Shown: positions 35,832 through 46,070, counted from the first letter of the stretch. The stretch is 64,000 nt of DNA from Pseudochelatococcus lubricantis (GCF_011762225.1 NZ_JAASQI010000012.1:23267-87266); one strand, 5' to 3'. Notes: generated by a model not told the origin, from the sequence alone. A program made the numbers and translations.

Positions 35832-37901
35832 ATGAACCAGTCCAAATCCGCGAGCATGCTGGACGCTCGCATACTCGTTCCGGCCATAGGGGATGCGTTT
35901 CGGAAACTGAATCCGAAAAGCCTCGCTAAAAACCCGGTCATGTTCGTCGTCGCCGTCGTGTCGGTCCTGACGACGGTGCTTCTGCTCAAGGACATTGCTA
36001 CAGGAGCCGAAAGCGTCGGCTTCTCTCTGCAGATCGTGCTGTGGCTTTGGTTCACCGTGCTCTTCGCCAATTTCGCAGAGGCCGTGGCCGAAGGACGCGG
36101 CAAGGCGCAGGCTGAATCGCTTCGGCGAACCCGCACGGAGACCCAGGCCAAGCTGCTCTCGAACGGCGGCTCCGACTACAAAATGGTGCCGGGCGCCACG
36201 CTGAAGGTCGGTGACGTCGTTCTCGTTGAACCGGGCGACATCATCCCATCTGACGGCGAAGTCATTGAGGGTGTGGCCTCGGTGAACGAAGCGGCGATTA
36301 CGGGCGAGTCAGCTCCGGTCATCCGCGAGTCTGGCGGGGATCGCTCTGCCGTCACGGGTGGCACCCAGGTCCTTTCCGACTGGATCAAGGTCCGGATCAC
36401 GGCTGCGGCCGGCTCGACCTTCATCGATAAGATGATTGCTCTGGTCGAAGGCGCCGAACGCCAGAAAACGCCGAACGAGATCGCGCTCAACATCCTGCTT
36501 GCGGGAATGACGTTGATCTTCGTACTGGCCGTGGTGACCATCCCGAGCTTCGCGACCTATGCGGGCGGGTATGTTCCCATCATCGTTCTGGTCGCCCTGT
36601 TCGTCACGCTGATTCCGACCACCATTGGCGCGCTGCTGTCGGCCATCGGCATTGCCGGTATGGACCGTCTGGTCCGCTTCAATGTTCTGGCCATGTCCGG
36701 CCGCGCCGTTGAAGCCGCCGGCGACGTTGACACGCTGCTGCTTGACAAGACCGGCACGATCACGCTCGGCAACCGTCAGGCGAGCGAGTTCCGGCCGATC
36801 CGGGGCGTCACCGAAAAGGAACTCGCCGATGCAGCGCAGCTTGCTTCGCTTGCCGACGAGACCCCTGAAGGCCGCTCGATCGTCGTGCTCGCCAAGGAAA
36901 AATACGGCATCCGCGCACGCGACATGGCGAGCCTCAACGCGACATTCGTCCCGTTCACGGCGCAGACCCGTATGAGCGGCGTCGACCTGGAGGGCTCGTC
37001 CGTCCGTAAAGGCGCGGTCGATGCGGTCTTGAAGCATGTGGAACTCTCCACGGTCGCGACCGGCAGCCCGCGTGCGTCCGGTGAGAGCGTCCGTGAGCTC
37101 CAGGCTATCGCCGACGAGATCGCCAAGGCAGGCGGCACGCCGCTTGCCGTGGTGAAGGATGGCCGCCTCCTCGGCGTCATCTATCTCAAGGACATCGTCA
37201 AGGGCGGCATCAAGGAGCGGTTCGCCGAGCTGCGCCGCATGGGCATTCGCACGGTGATGATCACCGGCGACAACCCGATGACCGCGGCGGCTATCGCTGC
37301 CGAAGCCGGTGTCGACGACTTCCTGGCGCAGGCGACGCCGGAGAACAAGCTGGCGCTGATCCGTGAGGAACAGGCCAAGGGCAAGCTGGTCGCCATGTGC
37401 GGCGACGGCACCAATGACGCCCCGGCGCTCGCCCAGGCGGATGTCGGCGTCGCCATGAACACCGGCACGGTCGCCGCCCGCGAGGCCGGCAACATGGTGG
37501 ATCTCGACAGCGATCCGACCAAGCTGATCGAAATCGTGGAAATCGGCAAGCAATTGCTGATGACGCGCGGCGCGCTGACGACGTTCTCGATCGCCAACGA
37601 TATCGCGAAGTATTTCGCGATCATCCCGGCGATGTTCCTGGCGTTCTATCCGCAGCTTGGTGAGCTCAACATCATGGGCCTTGCTTCACCGCAGAGCGCT
37701 ATCCTGTCGGCGATCATCTTCAATGCCCTTATCATCGTGGCGCTGATCCCGCTGTCGCTGAAAGGCGTGAAGTATCGTGCGATCGGAGCCGGTTCGCTGC
37801 TGTCCCGGAATCTCCTGATTTACGGGCTGGGCGGCATTCTCGTGCCCTTCGCCGGTATCAAGCTCATCGACATGGCCATCACAGCCGCTGGCCTCGTTTA
37901 G
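35832..37901 (+). CDS. kdpB: Potassium-transporting P-type ATPase subunit KdpB
   Basis: The catalytic P-type ATPase, 689 residues. The phosphorylation site is DKTGTITLG with aspartate at about residue 305. The actuator has [14 protein letters not shown]; its serine is the inhibitory phosphorylation site known in E. coli. The nucleotide-binding and hinge motifs are [41 protein letters not shown] and [20 protein letters not shown]. Membrane helices include [17 protein letters not shown] and [13 protein letters not shown]. All expected motifs are intact. Confidence 0.97.
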   Translation: MNQSKSASMLDARILVPAIGDAFRKLNPKSLAKNPVMFVVAVVSVLTTVLLLKDIATGAESVGFSLQIVLWLWFTVLFANFAEAVAEGRGKAQAESLRRTRTETQAKLLSNGGSDYKMVPGATLKVGDVVLVEPGDIIPSDGEVIEGVASVNEAAITGESAPVIRESGGDRSAVTGGTQVLSDWIKVRITAAAGSTFIDKMIALVEGAERQKTPNEIALNILLAGMTLIFVLAVVTIPSFATYAGGYVPIIVLVALFVTLIPTTIGALLSAIGIAGMDRLVRFNVLAMSGRAVEAAGDVDTLLLDKTGTITLGNRQASEFRPIRGVTEKELADAAQLASLADETPEGRSIVVLAKEKYGIRARDMASLNATFVPFTAQTRMSGVDLEGSSVRKGAVDAVLKHVELSTVATGSPRASGESVRELQAIADEIAKAGGTPLAVVKDGRLLGVIYLKDIVKGGIKERFAELRRMGIRTVMITGDNPMTAAAIAAEAGVDDFLAQATPENKLALIREEQAKGKLVAMCGDGTNDAPALAQADVGVAMNTGTVAAREAGNMVDLDSDPTKLIEIVEIGKQLLMTRGALTTFSIANDIAKYFAIIPAMFLAFYPQLGELNIMGLASPQSAILSAIIFNALIIVALIPLSLKGVKYRAIGAGSLLSRNLLIYGLGGILVPFAGIKLIDMAITAAGLV

Positions 37902-37973
37902 TCGAAAGCGGTCACCAGAGACACAATCCGCGAAGCGATATCCATCAGCAGCGGACCATTCAGGACAGAAACG

Positions 37974-38546
37974 ATGCTCAAGCAAATCAGACCCGCGATT
38001 TTCTTTATTGTCGCACTAACCGTCATAACCGGTCTCATATACCCCCTTAGCGTGACCGGTATCGCGCAAGCTATTTTCCCCCAACAGGCCAATGGGAGCC
38101 TCATTGAACGTGAAGGCGTGGTCATAGGCTCCGAACTCATCGGCCAGAACTTTGCCGGCGAGCGCTACTTCCACCCGCGTCCTTCGGCTGCCGGTTCAGA
38201 TGGCTACGATGCTGGCGCTTCCAGCGGCTCCAATCTTGGCCCCACCAGCCAGGCGCTTCGTGATCGCGTCGCAGCCGATACTGAGGCTCAGCGGGCCGCG
38301 AACGGTGGCGCAGCGGTCCCCATGAACCTTGTTACGGCCTCTGGCAGCGGCCTCGATCCCCATATTACGCCTGAGGCCGCCTACTTCCAGGTGGGCCGTG
38401 TCGCCAGAGCGCGCGGCATCGATGAGGCCACGGTGCGCGTACTGGTCGATCAGCACGTCGAGCAGCGCATACTCGGCTTCCTGGGAGAACCCGTGGTCAA
38501 CGTTCTCAAGCTGAACCTGGCGCTCGACAGCGCCAATAGAGGCTGA
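37974..38546 (+). CDS. kdpC: Potassium-transporting ATPase subunit KdpC
   Basis: A 190-residue accessory subunit with one N-terminal membrane helix ([18 protein letters not shown]) and a periplasmic domain. Landmarks: [61 protein letters not shown] and LNLALD. It stabilises the complex and raises the pump's nucleotide affinity. A 13-bp hairpin separates it from kdpD. Confidence 0.96.
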   Translation: MLKQIRPAIFFIVALTVITGLIYPLSVTGIAQAIFPQQANGSLIEREGVVIGSELIGQNFAGERYFHPRPSAAGSDGYDAGASSGSNLGPTSQALRDRVAADTEAQRAANGGAAVPMNLVTASGSGLDPHITPEAAYFQVGRVARARGIDEATVRVLVDQHVEQRILGFLGEPVVNVLKLNLALDSANRG

Positions 38547-38554
38547 ATGAAGTT

Positions 38555-38583
38555 GTCAGGACGGCTATAATAGCCGTCCTGAC
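38555..38583 (+). terminator. Perfect 13-bp hairpin between kdpC and kdpD
   Basis: GTCAGGACGGCTA (38555-38567), loop TAA, TAGCCGTCCTGAC (38571-38583). No U-run follows, so it is not a classical terminator. It sits 21 bases before the kdpD start and could be an attenuator, an mRNA-processing site or a translation block that keeps sensor levels below pump levels. Confidence 0.6.
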
Positions 38584-38603
38584 CGTTGATCCGGAGTCAT
38601 GAA

Positions 38604-41309
38604 GTGTCTGACGACCCAATACGAGAGCAGAGCCGTCCATCGCCCGATGCATTGCTGGAAAGTGCGCAACGGGAGACGCGCGGCCACCTCAAGATCTTTC
38701 TTGGGGCGGCGCCGGGTGTGGGCAAGACGTACGAGATGCTCATGTCGGGCCGGGCCCAGCGCGCAGACGGCGTCGATGTTGTCATCGGGGTGGTCGAGAC
38801 CCACGGGCGGGCGGAGACCGAGGCTCTGGTCGAGGGGTTCGAGATCGTTCCGCGCCGCACTGTGCCGTATCGAGGGCATGTGCTCGATGAGATGGATATC
38901 GACGCAATTCTGGCGCGCAAGCCGGCGCTGGTCCTGGTGGACGAGCTCGCCCATACCAACGCGCCGGGCAGTCGCCATCCGAAGCGCTATCTCGATGTCG
39001 AGGAACTGCTCGCGAACGGCATAGACGTCTACAGCACCCTCAACATCCAGCACGTCGAAAGCCTCAACGACGTGGTGGCGCAGATCACACGGATACGGGT
39101 GCGCGAGACCGTTCCGGATTCGATCATTGACCGCGCCGACGATATCGAAATCATCGACATCACGCCGGGCGACCTGATCAAGCGCTTGAACGAGGGCAAG
39201 GTCTATCTGCCCAAGACCGCGAAGCGTGCGACGCAGAACTACTTTTCGCCGAGCAACCTGACCGCGCTGCGCGAACTTGCGCTTAGGCGGACAGCGCAGC
39301 GCGTTGACGATCAACTGGTGACGCACATGCAGGCGCATGCGATCGCCGGGCCGTGGTCGGCCGGCGAACGCGTCCTGGTTTGCATCAACGAACGCCCTGG
39401 AGCGATGGCGCTTGTGCGCTATGGCCGGCGTCAGGCGGACCGCTTTCGTGCGCCATGGGCCGCGGTTCACGTCGAGACGAGCAAGGACGCCCGACTCTCC
39501 GAGCAGGATAAGGACAAGATTGCCAGCGCCTTGCGTCTCGCTGAGCAGCTCGGAGCCGAAGCGGTTACCTTGCCCGGCGAGAACGTCGCGCAAGAAATTC
39601 TGACCTACGCATCCACCAACAACTACACACACGTCATCGTCGGCATGCCGACCTCGCCCAGGTGGCGAGAGATCTTCGCGGGCTCCGTTTCGCATGATCT
39701 GATCCGCGCCAAGACGGATGTGAGCGTTCATGTCATCTCGCCGGGCAACGGCGAGGAAACGCGATCTCCAGCGACAGTCAGCGCGCGACCCAAACGACGA
39801 GTCGACTTCGGCAACTATCTGTGGAGTTCGCTCTACGTCGCCATGGCGTTGGGTATTGGAACGGCGCTGTCGCGCTTTCTGGATGTCCGCAACATCGCCC
39901 TCGTCTTTCTGATGGCCGTGCTGGCCTCGGCGATGGGCGGCGGCCTCTGGCCGGCGCTGTTCGCTTCCGTATTGGGCGCGCTAGTCTTCAACTTCTTTTT
40001 CCTCGAACCGCGCTACACGCTCGATATCGGCGATCCCGAGAGCGTCGTGGCCTTCGCGTTTTTTCTCGGCGTTGCGGTTGTTGCCAGCAATCTGGCGGGC
40101 CGGGTGCAAAGGCAAGCCGTGACGGCGCGCCAGCGGGCCAAAACGACCGAGGGCCTTTATCTCTTCAGCAAGAAGCTCGCCGGCGCCGGGACCTTGGGTG
40201 ACGTTCTCTGGGCCACGGTCTATCAGATCGCTTCCATGCTTCAGGTCAGGGTCGTCGCTCTGCTGCCTGAGAACGGCCGTATCGCGGTCCAGGCGGGTTT
40301 CCCGCCCGATGACACGCTCGACGATGCCGATATTGCGGCGGCCCAGTGGGCCTGGGAGCATGACAAGCCTGCAGGGCGTGGGGCGGATACGCTGCCGGGA
40401 GCGAAGCGCCTTTACCTCCCTCTGAAGACCGGCAGAACACGGGTCGGCGTCATCGGTCTGGACAATGACAAGCAAGGGCCGGTTCTGACGCCCGCAGAAC
40501 AGCGGCTTTTCGATTCTCTGGCGGATCAGGCTGCTCTGGCGATCGAGCGGATCCAACTTGTCGCGGATGTCGACAATGCGCGTCTGGCCGCCGAGGCGGA
40601 CAAGCTGCGCTCCGCGCTTTTGACGTCACTATCGCATGACCTCAAGACGCCTTTGGCGTCGATCCTCGGTTCGGCGGGAGCGCTGAGAGACTATTCGACA
40701 TCCCTGACGGACTCCGGCCGGGTGGAACTGCTGACGACGATTGTCGAAGAGGCCGAAAGGCTCAATCGGTTCATCGCGAACCTGCTTGACATGACCCGGC
40801 TGGAATCCGGCGCTGCGGCGGTATCGCTGACGCCACTGTTCATCGGCGACAGCGTCGGCAGCGCCCTGCGCCGAGCTGAGAAGATTTTGGCTCTCCATAG
40901 GGTCGACCTTGCCGTGCCGCCCGATCTGCCGATGGTCCGGCTCGATCCGGTCTTGTTCGAGCAAGTGCTGTTCAATCTGCTCGACAATGCCCGCAAATAC
41001 GCACCGTCAGGGTCGCGGATCGGGCTTCGGGCGTGGGCCGACGAGAGCCACGTCACATTGCAGGTAGTCGATGAAGGGCCCGGCATTCCGCCCGACGATC
41101 TAACCAGGATTTTCGACAGTTTCTATCGCGTCCGGAAGAAGGACCACGTCCAGGCTGGAACCGGGCTTGGACTTTCCATCTGCAAGGGATTTGTCGAGGC
41201 GATGGGCGGAACGATTTTCGCGACCAACCGGGCCGACAGACCCGGCGCCATTTTCACGCTGCGGTTTCCGATCGGACCGGAGCCCTCGACTTTGGAAGGA
41301 AGGATATGA
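38604..41309 (+). CDS. kdpD: Osmosensitive K+ channel sensor histidine kinase KdpD
   Basis: Membrane sensor kinase of 901 residues from a GTG at 38604 with GGAG upstream (a TTG at 38586 is a weaker alternative inside the frame). N-terminal KdpD domain: LKIFLGAAPGVGKTYEML (Walker A) and LVDELAHTNAPGSRHPKRY. Then a USP-like domain, four short membrane helices (about residues 400-500), a GAF-type domain, and the kinase core: SLSHDLKTPLASILG with the phospho-histidine near residue 678, NLLDNARKYAPSGSRI, VDEGPGIP and GTGLGLSICKGFV. Overlaps kdpE by ATGA. Confidence 0.95.
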   Translation: MSDDPIREQSRPSPDALLESAQRETRGHLKIFLGAAPGVGKTYEMLMSGRAQRADGVDVVIGVVETHGRAETEALVEGFEIVPRRTVPYRGHVLDEMDIDAILARKPALVLVDELAHTNAPGSRHPKRYLDVEELLANGIDVYSTLNIQHVESLNDVVAQITRIRVRETVPDSIIDRADDIEIIDITPGDLIKRLNEGKVYLPKTAKRATQNYFSPSNLTALRELALRRTAQRVDDQLVTHMQAHAIAGPWSAGERVLVCINERPGAMALVRYGRRQADRFRAPWAAVHVETSKDARLSEQDKDKIASALRLAEQLGAEAVTLPGENVAQEILTYASTNNYTHVIVGMPTSPRWREIFAGSVSHDLIRAKTDVSVHVISPGNGEETRSPATVSARPKRRVDFGNYLWSSLYVAMALGIGTALSRFLDVRNIALVFLMAVLASAMGGGLWPALFASVLGALVFNFFFLEPRYTLDIGDPESVVAFAFFLGVAVVASNLAGRVQRQAVTARQRAKTTEGLYLFSKKLAGAGTLGDVLWATVYQIASMLQVRVVALLPENGRIAVQAGFPPDDTLDDADIAAAQWAWEHDKPAGRGADTLPGAKRLYLPLKTGRTRVGVIGLDNDKQGPVLTPAEQRLFDSLADQAALAIERIQLVADVDNARLAAEADKLRSALLTSLSHDLKTPLASILGSAGALRDYSTSLTDSGRVELLTTIVEEAERLNRFIANLLDMTRLESGAAAVSLTPLFIGDSVGSALRRAEKILALHRVDLAVPPDLPMVRLDPVLFEQVLFNLLDNARKYAPSGSRIGLRAWADESHVTLQVVDEGPGIPPDDLTRIFDSFYRVRKKDHVQAGTGLGLSICKGFVEAMGGTIFATNRADRPGAIFTLRFPIGPEPSTLEGRI

Positions 41310-42001
41310 GTACGTCCGTAGTCAAGATTCTCGTCGTCGATGACGAGCCGCCGATCAGGAAACTTCTGCGCGTCGGCCTGACAGCCGAGGGCTATGCCAT
41401 GGTCGAGGCTGCAAACGGCGAGGACGCCGTCGCGCTGCTCACAGAGGAAAAGCCCGATCTCATTCTGCTTGATCTCGGGCTGCCCGATATTTCCGGCCAT
41501 GAGCTGCTTGAAAGGTGGCGGGCCGAGCTTGTCGAACTGCCGATCGTCATCCTCTCCAGCCGGACCGATGAAACGGGCATCGTCAAGGCGCTGGAACTGG
41601 GTGCCGATGACTATCTCACCAAACCATTCGGGATGCGCGAGCTGGCGGCGCGCATTCGGGTGGCGCTCAGGCACAAGCTCCAGCAGCAGGGCGAACGCCC
41701 GATATTCCAGGTCGGCGATCTCTCGGTCGACCTGGTGAAGCGGATCGTCAAGGTCGCAGACAAGGAGGTGAAGCTCTCACCCAAGGAATACGAAATCCTG
41801 CGCATTCTCGTGCAGCACGCTGGCAAGGTCATCACGCACCAGCACATCCTCAAGCATGTGTGGGGCGGCTCGACCGATGTCCAATATCTGCGGGTCTATG
41901 TCCGCCAGTTGCGGCAGAAGATCGAGGCCACGCCCGATCAGCCGCAATATATCCTTACTGAAACTGGTGTCGGTTACCGCCTCCGTGAGCCGGAGCAGTG
42001 A
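41306..42001 (+). CDS. kdpE: Response regulator KdpE
   Basis: OmpR-type regulator of 231 residues that activates kdpFABC when KdpD phosphorylates it. Receiver: ILVVDDEPPIRKLLRVGL, LILLDLGLPDISG with phospho-Asp near residue 56, and DDYLTKPFGMRELAARI. Winged-helix domain: VKLSPKEYEILRILVQHAGKVITHQHILKHVWG and LRVYVRQLRQKIE. Its start overlaps kdpD. Confidence 0.96.
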   Translation: MSTSVVKILVVDDEPPIRKLLRVGLTAEGYAMVEAANGEDAVALLTEEKPDLILLDLGLPDISGHELLERWRAELVELPIVILSSRTDETGIVKALELGADDYLTKPFGMRELAARIRVALRHKLQQQGERPIFQVGDLSVDLVKRIVKVADKEVKLSPKEYEILRILVQHAGKVITHQHILKHVWGGSTDVQYLRVYVRQLRQKIEATPDQPQYILTETGVGYRLREPEQ

Positions 42002-42047
42002 CCACGCGCGCTCGTCCACGGGCGGGCGACTTAACGTGAGTACTCCT

Positions 42048-42500
42048 ATGAACCTGTCATCTGCCATCGCACCAGAGGACGTGATCCTTGATCTATCCAT
42101 CTCGACAAAAGCCGTCCTGATCAAGAAGCTGGCCGCGCATGCGGCCGCCCGCACCGGGCTGACTGAGGAAACGATCCATACAGCTTTGCTAGGGCGCGAG
42201 CGTCTGGGTTCGACCGGCATCGGCCATGGCGTCGCCATGCCTCATGCGCCGGTTCCGGGACTTCAGGCATCCTTCGCCGCGCTGATGGTGCTGAAGAAGC
42301 CCATTGAATTCGAGGCAGTGGACGACCTTCCGGTCGACGTTGTCTTTCTCCTGCTCTCGGCCCCCGACGGCAGCAACGAGTACCTGAAGATTCTCGCCGC
42401 GGTCGCACGCCGGACCCGCGATGAGCAGGTCATGAAAATGCTGCGCGGCGCGAAGACCGCGACTGCCGCGTATTCGGTCCTGGTAGAGCAGCCGGTATGA
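42048..42500 (+). CDS. PtsN-like EIIA (PTS-Ntr) protein downstream of kdpDE
   Basis: A 150-residue EIIA-Ntr-like protein. It has AIAPEDVILDLSISTKAVLIKKLAAHAA, LLGRERLGSTGIGHGVAMPHAPVPG with the phosphorylatable histidine at about residue 66, and PIEFEAVDDLPVDVVFLLLSAPDGSNEYLKILAAVARRTRD. In E. coli and rhizobia the unphosphorylated PtsN protein binds KdpD and stimulates kdp expression. A dedicated copy 47 bases after kdpE therefore fits a partner role. The usual chromosomal ptsN context (rpoN, hpf) is absent. A GTG at 42036 is an alternative start. Confidence 0.85.
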   Translation: MNLSSAIAPEDVILDLSISTKAVLIKKLAAHAAARTGLTEETIHTALLGRERLGSTGIGHGVAMPHAPVPGLQASFAALMVLKKPIEFEAVDDLPVDVVFLLLSAPDGSNEYLKILAAVARRTRDEQVMKMLRGAKTATAAYSVLVEQPV

Positions 42501-42603
42501 GGAGTTTCCGACGACCGGATCGACAAGAGGTCGCGGAAGTCGCTGGCTTCGCCCGAAAGGCGGGACCGGGACAGATCGTAGTTGTCTTTTTCAAAGGGGA
42601 CCG

Positions 42604-43647
42604 TTGCCCAAGGCCAATGGTCTTGAGGGAGTTATCGCTTCCTCCGCCGACAGACTGAAGGTCGAGTGGATGGAGGAGGAAAACCAGGACTCAGAGGGGC
42701 CTTCTTTTCCTCCTGTGTCCGCGAAGATCCCGTTTGACCTGAGCTCGCTTCAGTATGTCGTGGCGGCGGCGGACTACCGCTCCTTTCGGCGCGCTGCGGA
42801 GGCGTTGGGCCAGTATCCGGCGACAGTGAGCCGGGGCGTGCAACGCATTGAGGATGTGGTGGGCGTTTCGTTCTTCGAGCGATGCCCTTCCGGGATTCGC
42901 CTGACGCATGCCGGAGAGCAATTTGTCGCCGCCGTCCGTCCAGCGATTGACCAGATCATGCGAGCGACCCAAACCGCCGGCGCGGCGGGTCGCGGCGAAA
43001 ACGGCAGCCTGAGCATCGGTGTTCTGACGTCGCTTGCGGGCGGGTTTCTGAGGGAGCTCATCGAAAAGTATGCCTTGCTACATCCAGAGGTGGCCATAGA
43101 GATCAGAGATGGGGGACGGGCTGAACACGTCGCCGCACTGCGGGCGCGACAACTGGATATCGCTTTTATCACCGGGAATGGCGCGATCGCCGATTGTGAA
43201 ACAGCCGAACTCTGGCAGGAACGAGTGCATGTTGCGCTCTCGGCGGATCATCATCTAGCCGAGCGTGAATCGGTCGAATGGTCGTGGCTCCGCGACCAGA
43301 AATTCCTAGCGACAAAATGCGCGCCGGGGCTCGAAGTGCATGATTACATCGTTCGTAGGCTGGCGGACTACAGCACCTATCCTGCGATCGAGATCATGCC
43401 CTGCAACCAGGAGACCTTGATGAATATGGTCGCAATCGGCAGGGGCATAACCGTTGTGTCGGCCGGTTGGCGCTTTGTCTCTATCCCTCGGCTCGTACTG
43501 CGACCTTTGGTCGAGGACGAAGACATAGTGCCGTTCAGCGCAGTTTGGGCACCCGGCCGGGATAACCCGTCACTTCGGCGTTTTCTCTCGCTGGCCTCGA
43601 GACTGGCGTCCAAAGACTCTGGGGAACGTCCGCGGCGGCTCATCTGA
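42604..43647 (+). CDS. LysR-family transcriptional regulator at the cargo/transfer border
   Basis: Up to 347 residues. The winged helix is LSSLQYVVAAADYRSFRRAAEALGQYPATVSRGVQRIEDVVGVSFFER, followed by a LysR substrate-binding domain (SLSIGVLTSLAGGFLRELIEKYALLHPEV onward, with a hydrophobic RHH-like VHVALSADHHLAE). A TTG at 42604 gives an unusually long N-terminus; an ATG at 42670 is more typical. LysR genes next to DUF2274-trbI are a recurrent feature of this ICE type, so it may control transfer. Confidence 0.8.
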   Translation: MPKANGLEGVIASSADRLKVEWMEEENQDSEGPSFPPVSAKIPFDLSSLQYVVAAADYRSFRRAAEALGQYPATVSRGVQRIEDVVGVSFFERCPSGIRLTHAGEQFVAAVRPAIDQIMRATQTAGAAGRGENGSLSIGVLTSLAGGFLRELIEKYALLHPEVAIEIRDGGRAEHVAALRARQLDIAFITGNGAIADCETAELWQERVHVALSADHHLAERESVEWSWLRDQKFLATKCAPGLEVHDYIVRRLADYSTYPAIEIMPCNQETLMNMVAIGRGITVVSAGWRFVSIPRLVLRPLVEDEDIVPFSAVWAPGRDNPSLRRFLSLASRLASKDSGERPRRLI

Positions 43648-43675
43648 TCTCGCCTAACCGCAGTCGGTGCCGCGA

Positions 43676-43897
43676 TCACTCGCGATTTCGGCGCGCTTTG
43701 GCGAACCCCCGGTCCGTCGCCATGAACCGCTCAAGCATCGGTACAATGAGTCTTTTGGGGTCGCTGACGGGCTGGCCCGATTCACGGCCGAGCGCCTCCG
43801 CATAGGCACTGAGGTCACGGTGAAGAGCGCCTGGCAGGTCGAGCGTGATCTTCACCGGCTTATCCTCTTCGATTGGGCCGAGCTTCAGTTTGGTCAT
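43676..43897 (-). CDS. DUF2274 protein
   Basis: A 73-residue protein, MTKLKLGPIEEDKPVKITLDLPGALHRDLSAYAEAL, with a ribbon-helix-helix-like layout and C-terminal FMATDRGFAKAR. DUF2274 is regularly encoded after trbI in ICEs. Overlaps trbI by ATGA. Function unknown. Confidence 0.85.
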   Translation of the reverse strand: MTKLKLGPIEEDKPVKITLDLPGALHRDLSAYAEALGRESGQPVSDPKRLIVPMLERFMATDRGFAKARRNRE

Positions 43898-45090
43898 TGC
43901 GCTGCTCCGTAGGGTTCGAGCACCAGGTCGCGAGTGACAATCACGCGGACCGGGAATCCCGGCCGGATTGTTAGCGTGGGCGCGACCTGCAACTGACGAC
44001 GGATGATCTGCTGGCCCGCGTCATTGATGGTGTCCTGGGCTCCGTCGCGAATCGCGCGGATCAGGCGGTCCTCATCATCGACCGCGAGCTCGGCGCCCAC
44101 GGCGAGAAGTGTCGACAACCCGGCGGCTTTCGCAAGGTCCCACCAATGGTAGTCGACGCCGTCCTCAAGGCCGGCATAACCTTGCGTGTCGGCGCCGGGC
44201 TGGCGTTCCAGGACGATAGAGCGCCCGTTCGGCAAGATCAGCCGGTTCCAGACCAGCAGCACGCGGCGCTGTCCGAAGCCGACATCATTGCTGTATTCGC
44301 CGATGATGCGCGTGCCCTGGGGGACGAGCAGGGTGCGGCCGGTCGGACTGTCATAGATGTGCTCGGTCACCTGGGCGGTGATCTGGCCGGGAAGGTCGGA
44401 GCGGATGCCGGTGATGAGGGCTGCGGATATCACTGCGCCGGCCTGAAGCACATAGGGAGATGCCGGCGCCATGACGCGATCTGGCGACACCGTTCGCCGA
44501 TCGACGGCGGCATTGAGGAAAGCGCTCTGCCGGTCTTGGGCGGTTGGCGTTCCAACCTGCCCCGGCAGACCGAGGCCCGCCAGTGACGGATTGCTCATGC
44601 CGGGGCTTGCGGGCGGCGCGCCCGTTCCGGGTCCGGTTTGGAAGAACACCCGGCTCGTTCGGGCAGCTTCTTCCTCGGCGAGACGACGTTGCTCCTCGGG
44701 ATCGACCTGAGGTGTCACCATTGCTGGCGGCACGACGGGCTGGCCGCGGTTCTGGGCGTCGAGGATCGGACCGCCGAGATCGCCCGGCAAAGGCGGGCCG
44801 AGGACCGGTCCGGTATAGTCGCGCGGCAGTCCCGCAAGACCATCGGCAGTAGTTCTGTTCTCCGTGGAATAGAGCTCCTCGTTGCCAGGCCCGCCTTGGC
44901 GCGTCTGCAACGCATAAATCAGAGCGCTGCCGATGCCGATGCTGGCGACGAGGCCGACACCAGCCAATACCTTGCGGGACAGCCGGGTGACGCGCGGAGG
45001 CTCAGCGCGCAGCGGCATGGTCGAGTTTGACTCGACAGTGGGACCGGCGGGCGCCAGGCTATCATCGCGGTTATCTTCCTTGTTGCTCAT
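43894..45090 (-). CDS. trbI: Conjugal transfer protein TrbI (VirB10-like)
   Basis: Energy-sensing scaffold of the type IV secretion core complex, 398 residues. One membrane helix near residue 40 (VLAGVGLVASIGIGSALIYAL), a Pro-rich periplasmic stretch, and the VirB10 domain: YVLQAGAVISAALITGIRSDLPGQITAQVTEHIYDSPTGRTLLVPQGTRIIGEYSN, then RSIVLERQPGADTQGYAGLEDGVDYHWW. C-terminal FPVRVIVTRDLVLEPY. Overlaps trbG by ATGA. Confidence 0.95.
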   Translation of the reverse strand: MSNKEDNRDDSLAPAGPTVESNSTMPLRAEPPRVTRLSRKVLAGVGLVASIGIGSALIYALQTRQGGPGNEELYSTENRTTADGLAGLPRDYTGPVLGPPLPGDLGGPILDAQNRGQPVVPPAMVTPQVDPEEQRRLAEEEAARTSRVFFQTGPGTGAPPASPGMSNPSLAGLGLPGQVGTPTAQDRQSAFLNAAVDRRTVSPDRVMAPASPYVLQAGAVISAALITGIRSDLPGQITAQVTEHIYDSPTGRTLLVPQGTRIIGEYSNDVGFGQRRVLLVWNRLILPNGRSIVLERQPGADTQGYAGLEDGVDYHWWDLAKAAGLSTLLAVGAELAVDDEDRLIRAIRDGAQDTINDAGQQIIRRQLQVAPTLTIRPGFPVRVIVTRDLVLEPYGAAQ

Positions 45091-46070
45091 GACGCTGGCC
45101 TCCCGTCGGTACGGACAATCCTGACGGTTTGCTGGCGGTCGCCGCTGCCAAGTCTCAACTCGGCCGCGCCGAAGAGGCGATCGACGATCAGGATGTGCTG
45201 GAAAATGCGGCTGTTGACGATCTGCGCTTCGCCATCGGAACCAATGACGAAGAGCGGCGGCATCTCGCCCTGGACGATGCCGCGCGGGAACTCGACATAG
45301 ACCCGCCGTCCGTCATCATAGACCGACACCGGCCGCCAGGGCGGTGAATCGCCGGTCAAGCCGTAGCGATAGTTGCGCGCCGAGGCGACGGGGATGACGG
45401 GCGTCGTCGGGACGCTCTGCCTCTGACCTGCGGGCGGCTGCGGGTAGGCCCAAGCGACGGCGGGCATATAGGGCGCTTCGCCGGAGCGCAGCTCGATCAT
45501 GTAAACCCGCCGATCGGTCGTGATGACGAGGTTGGTCGTGATGTCAGCGCGACTTGGTTTGACGAGGATATGGACGCGACGGGTCGCGCCGCTGCCGCTT
45601 TCGGTATCGCCGATGATCCATCGTGCCGTGTCGCCGGCGGCGATGGGACCGGCCCCTGTCAGGCTCTCCCCTGGCTCCAGCGCGATATTGGTGATCTGCC
45701 CGGGCGCGGCATAGACCTGATAGAGCGCGCCTTCGCTCCACGGATAGATCTGGATCGAGTTGAAATAGCCTTCGCGGCGAGGCTGAACGCGGGCGGCCGA
45801 GTTGGCGTTCTGGACGCGTCCCTCCGGGGTGTTGGCGGCTGTTCCCCCTCTTGCCGGCGTCCATGCCGGAGGGACATGCAATGGCCTCGGCTGCGCGTCC
45901 GCGACGACTGCCGGCACGGCGGGCAGCGGCGGCACGTCCGAGTCGTAACTGGTTTGCGGCGGCCGATTGGTCGCGCAACCGGCAAGTACGGTCGCGGAAA
46001 GCAGAACGACCGCCAGGCCAGATTTGGGGAAACCCTGAAACGCGGATTTGCTCATCGGAGGGCGGCTCAT
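45087..46070 (-). CDS. trbG: Conjugal transfer protein TrbG (VirB9-like)
   Basis: A 327-residue outer-membrane-associated core component. The N-terminus is a lipoprotein signal (VVLLSATVLAGCATN, lipobox LAGC). The VirB9 domain is seen in SIQIYPWSEGALYQVYAAPGQITNIALEPGE, THLVVTTDRR-like TNLVITTDRRVYMIELRS, and VYDDGRRVYVEFPRGIVQGEMPPLFVIGSDGEAQIVN. Overlaps trbF (ATGA) and trbI. Confidence 0.93.
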   Translation of the reverse strand: MSRPPMSKSAFQGFPKSGLAVVLLSATVLAGCATNRPPQTSYDSDVPPLPAVPAVVADAQPRPLHVPPAWTPARGGTAANTPEGRVQNANSAARVQPRREGYFNSIQIYPWSEGALYQVYAAPGQITNIALEPGESLTGAGPIAAGDTARWIIGDTESGSGATRRVHILVKPSRADITTNLVITTDRRVYMIELRSGEAPYMPAVAWAYPQPPAGQRQSVPTTPVIPVASARNYRYGLTGDSPPWRPVSVYDDGRRVYVEFPRGIVQGEMPPLFVIGSDGEAQIVNSRIFQHILIVDRLFGAAELRLGSGDRQQTVRIVRTDGRPAS

